From an uncultured Saprospiraceae bacterium (GTDB lineage Bacteria; Bacteroidota; Bacteroidia; Chitinophagales; Saprospiraceae), in NCBI GenBank assembly GCA_937959275.1, contig CALGLU010000114.1:1-52340 (forward strand): DNA of 52,340 nt, written 5' to 3'. This document shows, one piece after another, positions 25,249 to 34,735 of the stretch. The position numbers and the translations under genes were made by a program. Below the pieces are notes generated by a model that ran no database searches, had not been told where the DNA came from, and was given only the letters and a program-made list of their open reading frames with translations. Position 1 is the first letter of the stretch; the number at the start of each line of letters is the position of its first letter.

Positions 25249-26664
25249 ATGAAAGAAGCAAAATTGAATTGGTCACGCCGTGATTTTGTTAAACAATCAT
25301 CAACCGCATTGGCGGCCTTACCTCTAAGCTCTTGTCTTACCAAACCCGAACAATTCATGAATACAGAGATATCAAAACCATTTAAGATTGCTAGTTATAA
25401 CAGTAATTTTGATCGCGAACTATTAGCCAAGGCCTTTGGGTTTAAAGGAAGTGCCCAACGCGATTTATGGCAGACTGCGGCCCGACTCACAAGTGAAGAG
25501 GGACATACCGCAGTTGGGCTAGGCCTACAAAGCCCTTTGTGGTGTGATGCGCGTATGGCGGGTAAGCGATCTGAAAGCGGTGCCAATGCCATTATGTATG
25601 CCATGACCGAGCACGCCTTGCAAATGATAAAAGGACAGCAGTTTGAATCTCCCATGGCGATGCTCGATGACATCTTAGAAGAGCTTTTGGATTATGGGAA
25701 AGAGATTACGGGACAAGCAGATTTGAGAAAAACCTTTGCGTTAAATCCGTTAGTGCCAATCGATAATGCGGCATGGCTGCTTTATGCAAAACTTAATGGT
25801 CTCACCAATTTTGATCAACTCATCCCTGATCAATATCGACCGGGATTATCAGCTAGACACAAAAAAGTGGTCAGTATCCCTGCACTGACTTATGGTACAC
25901 CGATAGAAGATATTAAGCAATTAGCTGATGCCGGATTTTTTATCATGAAAATTAAAATCGGCGCACCTGGTGATCAGCAGACAATGCTCGAAAAAGATAA
26001 AGCCTTTTTAAAAGGGATTCATGAAGCGATAGGTCATTATGAAACTGAGCATTCGCCTAATGGAAAAATACCTTACTACTTTGATGCAAATGGACGGTAC
26101 GATAAGCACGAGACCTTGCAATCCTTTCTGGATTATGCTGAGCAGATTGGTGCACTAGATCAGATCGCTGTACTCGAAGAGCCTTTTGGAGAGCGCAACC
26201 AAGAGGATGTGCGTGAGATCGCATCACGCGGCCCACGAGTCGCAGCCGATGAGAGTGCGCACACAGTAGAGGAGACGCTGGCTCGAATCGAGCAAGGCTA
26301 CACAGCCATCGCTGTTAAGTCGGTCGCCAAGACAATGAGCATGACGATCAAAATAGCCCAAGCTGCCTTCGAACATGATGTGCCATGCTTCTGCGCAGAC
26401 CTTACTGTCAATCCGATTCTAGTCGAATGGAATAAAGTAGTCGCAGCCAGACTGCCCGCTTTCCCTGGTTGGGATATGGGTATGCAGGAAACGAATGGCT
26501 GGCAAAATTATAACGATTGGCCAGGCTTAATTAAGAAATATCATCCGATGGGAACTGCGGAATGGGTGATGAGTAAGGATGGTCTGTATGATACTGGGGA
26601 CGGATTTTTTAAGCACAGTGGAGGGATTTTTGAGCCGATTCAATATTGGGAGGATCGGGTGTAA
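25249..26664 (+). CDS. Exported mandelate racemase/muconate lactonizing (enolase superfamily) enzyme
   Basis: This is a Mg2+-dependent enzyme that removes a proton alpha to a carboxylate, as in sugar-acid dehydratases, epimerases or racemases. A Tat-type leader (SRRDFVKQSSTALAALPLSSC) with a possible lipobox is visible. Enolase-superfamily landmarks occur in order: a KxK pair in FIMKIKIG, metal ligands in YYFDANGR (Asp), AVLEEPFGE (Glu) and VAADES (Glu), then a candidate general base in IAVKSVAK. The metal trio is intact, so it is probably active. Its 471 residues are long for the family because of the leader and loops. It is last of the four-gene exported cluster and fits a step after sugar oxidation. 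The exact substrate cannot be read from sequence. Confidence 0.78.
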   Translation: MKEAKLNWSRRDFVKQSSTALAALPLSSCLTKPEQFMNTEISKPFKIASYNSNFDRELLAKAFGFKGSAQRDLWQTAARLTSEEGHTAVGLGLQSPLWCDARMAGKRSESGANAIMYAMTEHALQMIKGQQFESPMAMLDDILEELLDYGKEITGQADLRKTFALNPLVPIDNAAWLLYAKLNGLTNFDQLIPDQYRPGLSARHKKVVSIPALTYGTPIEDIKQLADAGFFIMKIKIGAPGDQQTMLEKDKAFLKGIHEAIGHYETEHSPNGKIPYYFDANGRYDKHETLQSFLDYAEQIGALDQIAVLEEPFGERNQEDVREIASRGPRVAADESAHTVEETLARIEQGYTAIAVKSVAKTMSMTIKIAQAAFEHDVPCFCADLTVNPILVEWNKVVAARLPAFPGWDMGMQETNGWQNYNDWPGLIKKYHPMGTAEWVMSKDGLYDTGDGFFKHSGGIFEPIQYWEDRV

Positions 26665-26666
26665 TA

Positions 26667-26799
26667 GAAAATCAAAATCAAAATTAAAATCAAAAAACCG
26701 TGCCGTTGTTGGTCTCCGAACCAACGACATTCAAATTAAAATTAAAATCAAAATCAAAATCAAAAAAGCAAGGCCGTTGTTGGTCTCCGAACCAACAAC
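26667..26799. repeat. AAAATC simple repeats and two GTTGTTGGT hairpins
   Basis: Hexamer-type AAAATC/AAATTA runs (about 26667-26697 and 26731-26766) separate two hairpins with a CTCCGA loop: 26705-26728 (arms GTTGTTGGT and ACCAACGAC) and 26776-26799 (perfect 9-bp arms GTTGTTGGT/ACCAACAAC). They lie just after the enolase-type gene and may act at its 3' end. The same hairpin type is at 49394-49417. 26800-27082 shows nothing recognisable. Confidence 0.75.
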
Positions 26800-27082
26800 A
26801 TTTACCCAGTTTGAAGAGAATAGTCCGACATTTTACTCAAAAAGACAAAAATGATCACGATTTCGCTATCACCATTTATAGTGATTTTCATACCTATTAG
26901 TAGTGAATTTGGAGGTAAATCAAGCCAAGTGTTCTTATTAATGGATTCAATCTTATAGTTTTATTAGCAGATAATGAGCCTTGCCGAGTTAGATGAATTA
27001 AACGAGAATATCATAATGTTAGCAGAGCTTATAGTGTATTTGCATCTCTTTAAAATGATAAGACTGTCTAAAATATAATGAT

Positions 27083-28756
27083 ATGAAAAAGATCACTTCT
27101 TTAATACTTTTTGCTCTTTCGGTTTACAATATCACGGCTCAAGATTTAATCGAGAGACTGCAGGATGGCTTTGTGACGCAAAGCTCTGTCATAACGACTG
27201 AAAGTTCGACACTTGCTCAGAAATTTATAAATACGGATATCAAAGATATGCCTGTTAAAGATTTTTTTGAACTAAAAACTGTAGATAATCAAAGGCAAGA
27301 AGACTTGAGAAAGAGTGTAGACAATGCGATCGTTTTTGATTTGAAACAATCGATATTTGAAGACTACACGAAAGCGCGACTCTATGAAGACCAGATGATT
27401 CTTCGTATTCCAGTGGACCAAGAACATTACTTTGATTTGATGTTAGAAAAGGGAGAAGTCTTAGATAAAAATTTTAGACTGGTGACGAGTGAAGGCGGAC
27501 GGATTGATTATAAACCTGAAGGGGCATTTTACAATGGCATTATATTAGGCATGCCAGAGTCCTTTGCAACTGTTTCAATATCTGCTGATAAGATTGAGAT
27601 TGTAGCATCAGATCCTTCTGGAAATTATGTAATTACAGAAATTAAAGGCTCTGAATCGGAGTACATTTTGTATAATCATTTCAAGCTTAAAGAAGAACCG
27701 AATTTTTCATGTGGAGTAAACGATGAAGGATTTGTTTTGCCAGACAACTTTGATCCAACTGTTGTCACTACAAAGAAAGCAGTCAGACGTAATGTCGAAG
27801 TTTACATTGAGGTAGACTATGATATTTATACTGATCATGGTAATAGTACAACAGCCACTATGAATTATGTACTGGACCTCTTTAGAGCATCAGTTAGCGT
27901 TTTTGAAAAAGAACAAATTTCGTTGAGATTAAATAAAGTACTTATTTGGACGACGAATAATGATCCGTTTAATGGGATTAATGATTTTGATGATTTTAGT
28001 GATGATCTTACAGACTGGGCATGTGATGGATTTAGTGGTGCGGATATAGCTCATTATATAGGTACGACTGAAGGTATTGGAGGTCTGGCAAATGGCATTG
28101 GTGAGTTTTGTGATCAGGAAGATGGAGGTATTTTTTGTGGTGATGATAATACAAGTCATTGTGCCTCTTTAGGTATGGATACGCCATTTATTGAATTAGA
28201 TGGGACAGCTACATCTAATCTCGGTTATTCTGTACCAACATGGGAGCTCTATGTATTTTGTCATGAAATGGGTCATGTCTTTGGCTCTCCACATACGCAT
28301 GCGTGCGCATGGAATGGGAATAGCACCCAAATTGATGACTGTGGGAATGTAGATGCGTTGAGTAATGGAGATTCAACGCCATCTTGTTTTAATTCTAGTA
28401 GTCCTATCATTCCATCGAATGGAGGGACAATTATGAGTTATTGCCACCTCAATACAGTGGATATAAATTTAAGCTTCGGATTCGGTTCTCAACCAGGAAG
28501 TTTAATCAGAAGTGTGATTAATAATAGTAGTTGCATTGGAACCTATGAATTGACTTGCCCTGAGGTACAAACAATTGAAAGTACAGTAGCCACAAATGGG
28601 ACCTTTGATGCAAAAAAAGAAATCTTAATCCATGATGCAACGATCTCCGCTGGATTTGAGCCAACATTTACAGGAGGTGAAAAAGTAGATATTTATGGAG
28701 AATTTTCAGCTCCGGTAGGTGCTAATTTTAGAATAACGAATACAGGATGTAACTAA
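27083..28756 (+). CDS. Secreted metzincin metalloprotease (M12-type)
   Basis: This is an exported zinc endopeptidase. A signal peptide (ITSLILFALSVYNITAQ) is followed by a prodomain-like region (about 20-220) and a catalytic domain with CHEMGHVFGSPH: zinc ligands His394, His398 and His404, and catalytic Glu395. The Met-turn is TIMSYCH (about 450). This HExxHxxGxxH plus Met-turn pattern matches the reprolysin/adamalysin type. Cysteine-rich patches around the site suggest disulfides. The C-terminal about 65 residues (GTFDAKKEILIHDATISAGF to NTGCN) resemble the coathanger-like C-terminal modules of secreted Bacteroidota proteins, as does the end of the subtilase at 43978. No classical T9SS sorting domain is evident. 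It is a single gene, convergent with the amidohydrolase. Confidence 0.85.
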   Translation: MKKITSLILFALSVYNITAQDLIERLQDGFVTQSSVITTESSTLAQKFINTDIKDMPVKDFFELKTVDNQRQEDLRKSVDNAIVFDLKQSIFEDYTKARLYEDQMILRIPVDQEHYFDLMLEKGEVLDKNFRLVTSEGGRIDYKPEGAFYNGIILGMPESFATVSISADKIEIVASDPSGNYVITEIKGSESEYILYNHFKLKEEPNFSCGVNDEGFVLPDNFDPTVVTTKKAVRRNVEVYIEVDYDIYTDHGNSTTATMNYVLDLFRASVSVFEKEQISLRLNKVLIWTTNNDPFNGINDFDDFSDDLTDWACDGFSGADIAHYIGTTEGIGGLANGIGEFCDQEDGGIFCGDDNTSHCASLGMDTPFIELDGTATSNLGYSVPTWELYVFCHEMGHVFGSPHTHACAWNGNSTQIDDCGNVDALSNGDSTPSCFNSSSPIIPSNGGTIMSYCHLNTVDINLSFGFGSQPGSLIRSVINNSSCIGTYELTCPEVQTIESTVATNGTFDAKKEILIHDATISAGFEPTFTGGEKVDIYGEFSAPVGANFRITNTGCN

Positions 28757-28774
28757 GTAATGAGTGAGATCAGA

Positions 28775-29866
28775 CTAATCCAGACCTAACAAATCAACCG
28801 CATTTTGATAATAGACTTTGTGTAGAACATCCGCTGAAAGGGCTAAGCCGATTGACTTTTGATTTCTGATTTCGACAGAATCCGTGGTACTTAAATAGGT
28901 CCATAGTCGAGAGTAGTTCGTGTCGAGGTATTCTATTTCATTTTGCAGACCTTCACTTGTTACATCGCTTTGGAGTGAATTGTTGCCATAGTCAGTCCCG
29001 AATAAAATTCGATCTTGATAGCGTTCAAAAAATGCTTTTACTTGTTTAGAATCTTGCCCAGCCAAATCTCCAAATCGAGCTGCAGACTCTACATACATAT
29101 TTGGAAACTTGTCAAGTCTCTCAGCAATCATTTGAACATCGTGTGACATGCTACCCATGTGCGCGCATAAGATGATTAGATCTGGATTTTGTTCAATCCA
29201 ATAATCTCGTGCTGACATGATGGTTTCATAAGACGGGATTTCTGGATGCTTGAAGGCATGATATTCTGGATGTAAATTATAATAATTATAATGCGGATTA
29301 TTAGGATCGTCAAGTGGACGCCAAGCTTGCACTGGTTCGCCGATGTGAGCAATGACAGGGATGTTTTGTGTCTTTAAGAAATCCCAAATCGGTTTAAGCC
29401 GGCTATCGTCAATTTGAATAAACTGCCCACTCATATCTTTTGTGACCATCCCAAAATTCTTCCAGACCTTTACCATTTTTGCGCCATCGTTAATCTCTTT
29501 TTTGAGCCGACTGATTTCCTGCTCTGCAAAATTAGGGTCATCTATATTAACGCCAATTAGCGAAGAACACAACCAAAATATTGAAGGATGGGATTTTTCT
29601 AGATCAATATATTTATCCCAACTTCTACTTACGCTCTCATCCTCTTCTATTGCCACATCAACTAAGACGGCTTGCATATTCCATTTTTCAAAAAAAGCAG
29701 AAAGGTCGTCTCGATCATATCGGAAATGAGAATGAACGTCTATTTTTTTAATTGACTGCAGAGACATAGGCTCATTAGGATTGCTTACAGAGTTTTTTTG
29801 TTCAGTTTGATTATTGCAAGAGATGAGACTTGTTACAGTGATTAATAAATAGATTAGGTTCTTCAT
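28775..29866 (-). CDS. Amidohydrolase-superfamily lipoprotein (TIM-barrel metal hydrolase)
   Basis: This is a predicted envelope-anchored hydrolase or decarboxylase of the amidohydrolase-2 type. The lipoprotein signal ends in LISCNNQ (Cys17). The barrel begins with KKIDVHSHF (HxH on beta-1, about residue 44). It continues with IPVIAHIGEP (His), LIILCAHMGS (His) and RILFGTDYGN (Asp), the usual amidohydrolase-2 metal and catalytic positions. Its 363 residues are normal. An ATG start is used, and the gene is convergent with the metalloprotease, with 18 bp between stops. The substrate is unknown. Secretion of such enzymes is less usual but common in polysaccharide- or aromatic-degrading Bacteroidota. 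Confidence 0.78.
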   Translation of the reverse strand: MKNLIYLLITVTSLISCNNQTEQKNSVSNPNEPMSLQSIKKIDVHSHFRYDRDDLSAFFEKWNMQAVLVDVAIEEDESVSRSWDKYIDLEKSHPSIFWLCSSLIGVNIDDPNFAEQEISRLKKEINDGAKMVKVWKNFGMVTKDMSGQFIQIDDSRLKPIWDFLKTQNIPVIAHIGEPVQAWRPLDDPNNPHYNYYNLHPEYHAFKHPEIPSYETIMSARDYWIEQNPDLIILCAHMGSMSHDVQMIAERLDKFPNMYVESAARFGDLAGQDSKQVKAFFERYQDRILFGTDYGNNSLQSDVTSEGLQNEIEYLDTNYSRLWTYLSTTDSVEIRNQKSIGLALSADVLHKVYYQNAVDLLGLD

Positions 29867-30164
29867 GTGAATAGATTTGACACAAGAAGTTACTGAATAT
29901 TTAATACTCGAAAGGAAGTGACTGGGTAATCTTTTTCATTTGGGCTATATACGTATAACACATAATTCCATTTAGCTTGCAAGAAGTCTCAAGAAAAATT
30001 CAACAATAGTACTACGAGACGACTTCGATCTATAGTAGAACAGAAGTCGGATTAGATGTATTGAATATTACAGGTATTCTCAATCTGAAGATCGAACATT
30101 AAAGGATCTACAGATGAGTTGATGTCATTTCGTCATATTTAAACCTGGCTATATGATTTTGGTG
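29867..30164. other. Intergenic region without recognised features
   Basis: About 300 bp between two minus-strand genes. I see no open frame with protein-like content, no tRNA fold and no clear terminator. It contains the promoter region of the amidohydrolase gene, but no TAnnTTTG box could be picked out. Confidence 0.5.
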
Positions 30165-31562
30165 TTACAACACAACTCTGAATTCAGTAGTGCAATTATT
30201 CATAAAATAATTTTCATATGCTTCTAAAGATCCTTGGGTTAAGAAATTATAATATTCATCTAGACCGTCAATTTGAGTAAAACCATAAAAGAAAACTACA
30301 TATGGTCGAGATGTCATTGTAAATATTTCTTCATCCCATGTAAAAGGTATCTTATCAATAAAGTCTTCTGGAATGGACGGGAAAATAAAGTTTTCTTCAT
30401 AGCTGTCCATATAAATATTTAAAGAAATTGACAAATCATCTATAGTGTAAAGCTGAAAAACCCTAAATGCATCATAGTCAAAAGAAGCATTTGATATGGT
30501 AAAATCATAGATGGAGGCAAAATTTCCTTCAACATTATTTTTCAAAATGTCTTCGTCAGTTAAGGGTAACAGCATAGCATCGTTTGTAGTACATGACTTA
30601 AGCGATCTATATTTACTATCGACCAATTTTGTTCTAGCATTAGTTACATAATTCATACCTTTTAAAACAGATGGTATAGCAAGTCCAAAGACTGATGTTG
30701 GTAATATGAATTCTGCTACTTCATTATTAAAAACGGAGCCATTTTTTGCTCTACTTACAAATGGGTATATACCATCAGCAAATGTATTTGATACGAGATC
30801 AATAATTTCAGCATTCTGATCCAATTCTAAAATTGTATGTTCAAATCGAAGTGTGTCACCGTTGACTGATTTGTCATATTGTACAACTTGAGAATAGATC
30901 TTTTCTCTGTTATAATTACCTTCTGTCACAGGGTTGTATAGGACAATGCTATCAATGTCATTGACCCAAAGGCTCAGTTCTAACTCAAATTGTTTTGTGA
31001 AAAAATCTTCTCTAGGTCGCCCACTATCTGCTACTGTAATGTCTTCAAGGTTTGGCGCAGTGAGAGATCGTCCATATACATTTTCTGGAAAGGATGAAAC
31101 TTCATCTTCTGGGATAGAAATGATAAGTGAAATTTGATTAAGATTATCCCCATTTCCATATGGATATGCATTATCAATTTCAGACTGTAAAGCTTTATAG
31201 CTTGAAGGTAAGGTTATGTTAGAAAAAGATTCAAAGGAATTGCTTTGACCCAATTTTAAAATGTTGACATTTGCTTCAGTTCCAGTATATGATTCTGGCC
31301 TCTTAATTTCTACAGATTCGTTTATCTGCAGATCATGATGTGATGAGTCAATTAATTTTCCGTCATTGTCAGTTAACCAAATTAGATAAGTGTCAAAAGA
31401 GCTATCATCCCTTTGATCTGAAGTTAGAGTAAATATAGTTTCTGGCTCTTGAGGCTCAATAATTTCTTCGTTAGGCATATTCTCTTCCATTGTATCATCT
31501 TCATCTTTTGAACAATGAGAAAATAAGACAAGTAGGGCTAATAAAAATAATATTTTATTCAT
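30165..31562 (-). CDS. Lipoprotein of unknown function
   Basis: I do not recognise this family. It is an exported lipoprotein: FLLALLVLFSHCSKDED has a lipobox-like Cys18 followed by acidic residues, which in Bacteroidota can direct lipoproteins to the cell surface. The acidic, low-complexity linker (residues about 20-42, rich in Glu and Pro) leads to a beta-rich region with many Asp/Asn/Ser. Repeated D-x-D patterns (SIVLYNPV, DIDS, SKDEDD) could bind calcium, but no EF-hand or known domain stands out. Its 465 residues, ATG start and lack of close neighbours suggest a single-gene unit. Confidence 0.7.
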   Translation of the reverse strand: MNKILFLLALLVLFSHCSKDEDDTMEENMPNEEIIEPQEPETIFTLTSDQRDDSSFDTYLIWLTDNDGKLIDSSHHDLQINESVEIKRPESYTGTEANVNILKLGQSNSFESFSNITLPSSYKALQSEIDNAYPYGNGDNLNQISLIISIPEDEVSSFPENVYGRSLTAPNLEDITVADSGRPREDFFTKQFELELSLWVNDIDSIVLYNPVTEGNYNREKIYSQVVQYDKSVNGDTLRFEHTILELDQNAEIIDLVSNTFADGIYPFVSRAKNGSVFNNEVAEFILPTSVFGLAIPSVLKGMNYVTNARTKLVDSKYRSLKSCTTNDAMLLPLTDEDILKNNVEGNFASIYDFTISNASFDYDAFRVFQLYTIDDLSISLNIYMDSYEENFIFPSIPEDFIDKIPFTWDEEIFTMTSRPYVVFFYGFTQIDGLDEYYNFLTQGSLEAYENYFMNNCTTEFRVVL

Positions 31563-31771
31563 ACTATTAGGTGTTGTAAATTGTGTTTAGTAAAGCTTTA
31601 GTCGTTAAAGTATCGTTGTCTTACAGTAAAAAAAACGAAGGTAATAATAGTTTTCAATTTCCCTTATTCTGATGTGTATATTTAAGTGTTAAACTTGAGC
31701 GATGAGATTCTTATTCGGTCAGATAAGTTTTGGTCGCATGCGTTAGACTGGTTTCAAATGAGTCGTATCCC

Positions 31772-32563
31772 TTAAAGACCAATCTCAATTTCATCATTCA
31801 CATGTATAAGTCCTAAATGTGCAGCCCTCGCATTCACCCCAAACATGATATGATTATCCTGGGCCCTATAACTAGCGAGAGTTTTTAATGGCTCCTTCAA
31901 AACCTCTCCTGTCACTTGGTTTGTGTTTACCATAATACAGCGACGACAGGGTTTGATCAACTCCAATGTGGCTTGAGGAGCGGACATTGTTTTAGCAATA
32001 TCTTCCGAGTGTGGAGCGCAATCGTCTATGATCACATTTGCTCTAAACCTAGATTCATCGATTGGGGTTTCTAATTTTTCATTAAGGTGATCGACAGATG
32101 CCTGGCTCAAAACAAGTATCGGGTACCCATCTGCGAACTTTAAAGGTATCTGTACTTGTCCTCTTTCCTTATGCCTGCTAAAGGCCTCGCCAGCACCAAC
32201 CAAGATCAGCTGTGTTTTCAGTTGGTCTGATAACCACTCATTGACTTGGTGGGAAACTTGGGATGCAGTCACTGCTGCGCCCCAGACATCGGTCTTAACT
32301 GTTTCAGTGGTCAACTCAGTAACTGAAATGCTTATACTTTCTTTTGATGTATTGTTACTGATGGTGAGTGATTGATCAATGACTGCTGCGCTGAAGTTGG
32401 TAAGCTGAGGGAGTTCTCGTTGTGTGACGAAGCTATGGTCTTTGTCGACGATCATCCAATGACGATCATATTCTAGGCCATAGTCTGTCAATTGCACTGA
32501 GCTCAAGACTTGGCGGCCTAATGATTTGATAGGGTAGCGATAAAGGGATTTTATATGTGGCAT
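31772..32563 (-). CDS. MOSC-domain protein (molybdenum-cofactor sulfurase C-terminal type)
   Basis: This is a cytoplasmic protein related to mARC/YcbX. The MOSC N-terminal beta-barrel opens with LYRYPIKSLGRQ and YDRHWMIVDKDHSFVTQRE (residues 5-50). The MOSC domain contains FRANVIIDD and the hallmark ELIKPCRRCIMVNT (CRRC, about residue 215), whose Cys coordinates molybdenum or carries sulfur in relatives. The C-terminus is FGVNARAAHLGLIHVND. At 263 residues it matches stand-alone MOSC proteins and lacks the ferredoxin domain of E. coli YcbX. A role in reducing N-hydroxylated compounds is known for relatives and inferred here. Confidence 0.85.
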   Translation of the reverse strand: MPHIKSLYRYPIKSLGRQVLSSVQLTDYGLEYDRHWMIVDKDHSFVTQRELPQLTNFSAAVIDQSLTISNNTSKESISISVTELTTETVKTDVWGAAVTASQVSHQVNEWLSDQLKTQLILVGAGEAFSRHKERGQVQIPLKFADGYPILVLSQASVDHLNEKLETPIDESRFRANVIIDDCAPHSEDIAKTMSAPQATLELIKPCRRCIMVNTNQVTGEVLKEPLKTLASYRAQDNHIMFGVNARAAHLGLIHVNDEIEIGL

Positions 32564-32814
32564 CTAGCTTGTCGTTTGAATTGATGTAAATATCGGGAAT
32601 TTATTTTAGTGTTTGATTTGTGTGGCACAAGAAAGCCATGATTGAAAATAAGGGTAAGTGTGATATTATTATATGGTCATGTCAGTTGTCCCATCGGAAC
32701 AAAATATTGTTTAGAAAAGCAGTTGCATAAACAGTTGATGCCATAGCTATGAAATAAGAATGCAAATAAATTCAAGTTACAGATTCAGATGTCATACTTA
32801 AAGGGAGGGCATGC

Positions 32815-32940
32815 ATGTGGTTTGAGATTGGATTTCCAAAATTCAATACCAATGGGATAGATGAATTATATGGTAATGCCAGTTTTTACACTATTTTTAA
32901 GTCTGATAAAATAACGAATGTCGACAATTATCATAGATAG
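32815..32940 (+). CDS. Possible 41-residue leader ORF before the BadF-type kinase
   Basis: An ATG at 32815, preceded by a purine-rich AAGGGAGGG at a suitable distance, opens a 41-codon frame with protein-like composition (MWFEIGFPKFNT to NVDNYHR). It runs 23 bases into the next gene in another frame. It could be a translated leader coupled to the kinase, or a remnant of a larger gene; no family is recognised. The rest of 32564-32814 shows nothing clear. Confidence 0.25.
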   Translation: MWFEIGFPKFNTNGIDELYGNASFYTIFKSDKITNVDNYHR

Positions 32941-33751
32941 CGGTGGGACGAGTTCGGACTGGGCCATAGTGGAGAAGGAGAAGGCTGCTATTCAGTTTTC
33001 GACGGTAGGCATGAATCCGGTATCTGCAAATGTAAAGGCGATCGTACAGCAGGCAATACTGGAGCATAAGCTGACTAATATCGATCAAATCTATATGTAC
33101 GGTGCAGGATGTTCTACGCGAGAGTTAAACCAGAAAGTTCGAGAGGGGCTTAGACTGATTGATGACGGCGCTGAGATCGTGATACATGTTGATTTATTGG
33201 GTGCTGCCTATGCCTTGTGTGGACCTGAGCCGGGCGTGATATCTATATTAGGGACGGGAAGTAATACAGCGGTGTTTGATGGGGAGGGATTTGTGCAGAC
33301 GCTAAGCAGTGGTGGCTACTTGTTGGGAGACGAGGGGAGTGGCTTTGAGATAGGGAAGGCATTGATTATTCGATATCTGAGGGATGAGTTTTCGGAGCTT
33401 GAGACTGCTAAGATCCAGCAGCTATTAGGTGTTGAAAAAGCAGAACTCATTAATAAAGTATACGGTGCAGAGCGACCCAATCATCTGTTGGCTTCCTATG
33501 CTTCGGTTTTCAAAGAGTTATCCGGAGAGACAAGAGAGCAGATTTTAGGACCAATTTTCAGCAGGTTTATCGAAAAACGGCTGCTGCCATTTGGGGCTCA
33601 TCTTGACAAAGGCCTATTTTTTTGTGGTTCAATTGCATTTCATTACCAAAAAGAACTCTCGGCTGCTTTGAATTCCGTTAATTTGCAAGCTTTAAAAATA
33701 ATACCTAAACCAATAGAAGCTCTTATTCAATTTCATACCGAGTATCTATGA
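32918..33751 (+). CDS. BadF/BadG/BcrA/BcrD-type ATPase, N-acetylglucosamine-kinase-like
   Basis: This is an ASKHA-fold cytoplasmic kinase, probably acting on amino sugars. Seen are the phosphate-1 loop IIIDSGGTSSDWAIVE (residues 3-18), the phosphate-2/adenosine elements DLLGAAYALCG and GVISILGTGSNTAVFDG (GTGS, about 105), GGYLLGDEGSGFEIGKALI (about 127) and a C-terminal LFFCGSIAFHY. Its 277 residues agree with short GlcNAc-kinase-like members. An ATG start is used. The stop overlaps the pfkA start (ATGA), so the two are translationally coupled, and a Nudix gene follows. This supports a role feeding sugars into glycolysis or cell-wall recycling. Confidence 0.82.
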   Translation: MSTIIIDSGGTSSDWAIVEKEKAAIQFSTVGMNPVSANVKAIVQQAILEHKLTNIDQIYMYGAGCSTRELNQKVREGLRLIDDGAEIVIHVDLLGAAYALCGPEPGVISILGTGSNTAVFDGEGFVQTLSSGGYLLGDEGSGFEIGKALIIRYLRDEFSELETAKIQQLLGVEKAELINKVYGAERPNHLLASYASVFKELSGETREQILGPIFSRFIEKRLLPFGAHLDKGLFFCGSIAFHYQKELSAALNSVNLQALKIIPKPIEALIQFHTEYL

Positions 33752-34734
33752 GTAAAAGAAAAATAAAACGAATTGGTGTGTTTACCTCTGGAGGTGATGC
33801 ACCCGGCATGAATGCAGCTGTGAGAGCGGTTGTGCGGACAGCCATTTACCACAAATGTCAAGTTTTTGGAATCTATAATGGTTATGAAGGCATGATCAAC
33901 GACGACATCAAAAAATTACAAAAGGGAGATGTGGCCAATATTATCCATCGAGGCGGCACCATCCTAAAGACTTCACGTAGTAAGGAGTTTATGGAGAAAA
34001 CTGGCCGTGCTAAAGCGTACAAGAACCTCAAGAAGCATAAAATCGATGGCTGCATAGCGATCGGTGGTAATGGGACATTTACGGGTGGCCTTGTCTTTGA
34101 GAGTGAGCATGATATTCCATTTATTGGTGTGCCGGGCACAATCGATAATGATATATTCGGCACTGATTACACGATCGGTTATGATACGGCTATCAACACA
34201 GCTATTGAAGCCATAGATCGAATAAGAGATACCGCAGATTCGCATAGTCGCTTGTTCTTTATTGAAGTCATGGGGCGGCACGCTGGCTACATCGCTTTGA
34301 ATACAGGCATTGGGAGTGGAGCAGGGTATACGTTCTTACCGGAAACGAAGAATACAATCGAAGATCTAGTCAGCTTCTTAGAAGGATCTCTATCTAGAAA
34401 TAAGCTTTTTAATCTCATTATTGTTGCTGAGGGAAATAAAACTGGTAACGCCATGAAAATTTCTAAAAAGCTTAAGAAGATCAATGAGAAGTTTGATTCG
34501 CGTGTTACGATTATTGGGCACCTCCAGCGTGGAGGATCGCCGAGCGCGATGGATCGCGTTTTGGCGAGTCGATTTGGATATACAGCTGTGAATTCGCTGA
34601 TTGCTGGAGAGAAAAATAAGGCTGTCGGAATCATAGACGGTGATATGGTACTCACTCCGTTTGATCAAGCGATTAACAAGGTCAAAGATATCGACGAAGA
34701 GTTAGTACGCATGGCAGAAATACTCGCTATGTAA
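33748..34734 (+). CDS. pfkA: ATP-dependent 6-phosphofructokinase
   Basis: It phosphorylates fructose 6-phosphate to fructose 1,6-bisphosphate in glycolysis. The family motifs are intact: IGVFTSGGDAPGMNAAVRAVVR (ATP loop, residues 8-29), CIAIGGNGTFTGG (about 100, with Gly-Asn rather than Gly-Asp), GVPGTIDNDIFGTDYTIGYDTA (catalytic TIDND, about 127-131), EVMGRHAGYIAL (substrate Met/Gly/Arg, about 170) and LQRGGSPSAMDR (about 253). Its 328 residues match group I bacterial Pfk. The start overlaps the upstream kinase-like gene by four bases, and the Nudix gene starts one base after its stop, so the three form one operon. Confidence 0.96.
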   Translation: MSKRKIKRIGVFTSGGDAPGMNAAVRAVVRTAIYHKCQVFGIYNGYEGMINDDIKKLQKGDVANIIHRGGTILKTSRSKEFMEKTGRAKAYKNLKKHKIDGCIAIGGNGTFTGGLVFESEHDIPFIGVPGTIDNDIFGTDYTIGYDTAINTAIEAIDRIRDTADSHSRLFFIEVMGRHAGYIALNTGIGSGAGYTFLPETKNTIEDLVSFLEGSLSRNKLFNLIIVAEGNKTGNAMKISKKLKKINEKFDSRVTIIGHLQRGGSPSAMDRVLASRFGYTAVNSLIAGEKNKAVGIIDGDMVLTPFDQAINKVKDIDEELVRMAEILAM

Positions 34735-34735
34735 C

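Noticed and set aside
26667-26900. Lysine- and serine-rich small genes in the AAAATC repeats
   Set aside because: They are low-complexity translations of hexamer repeats and overlap the hairpins.
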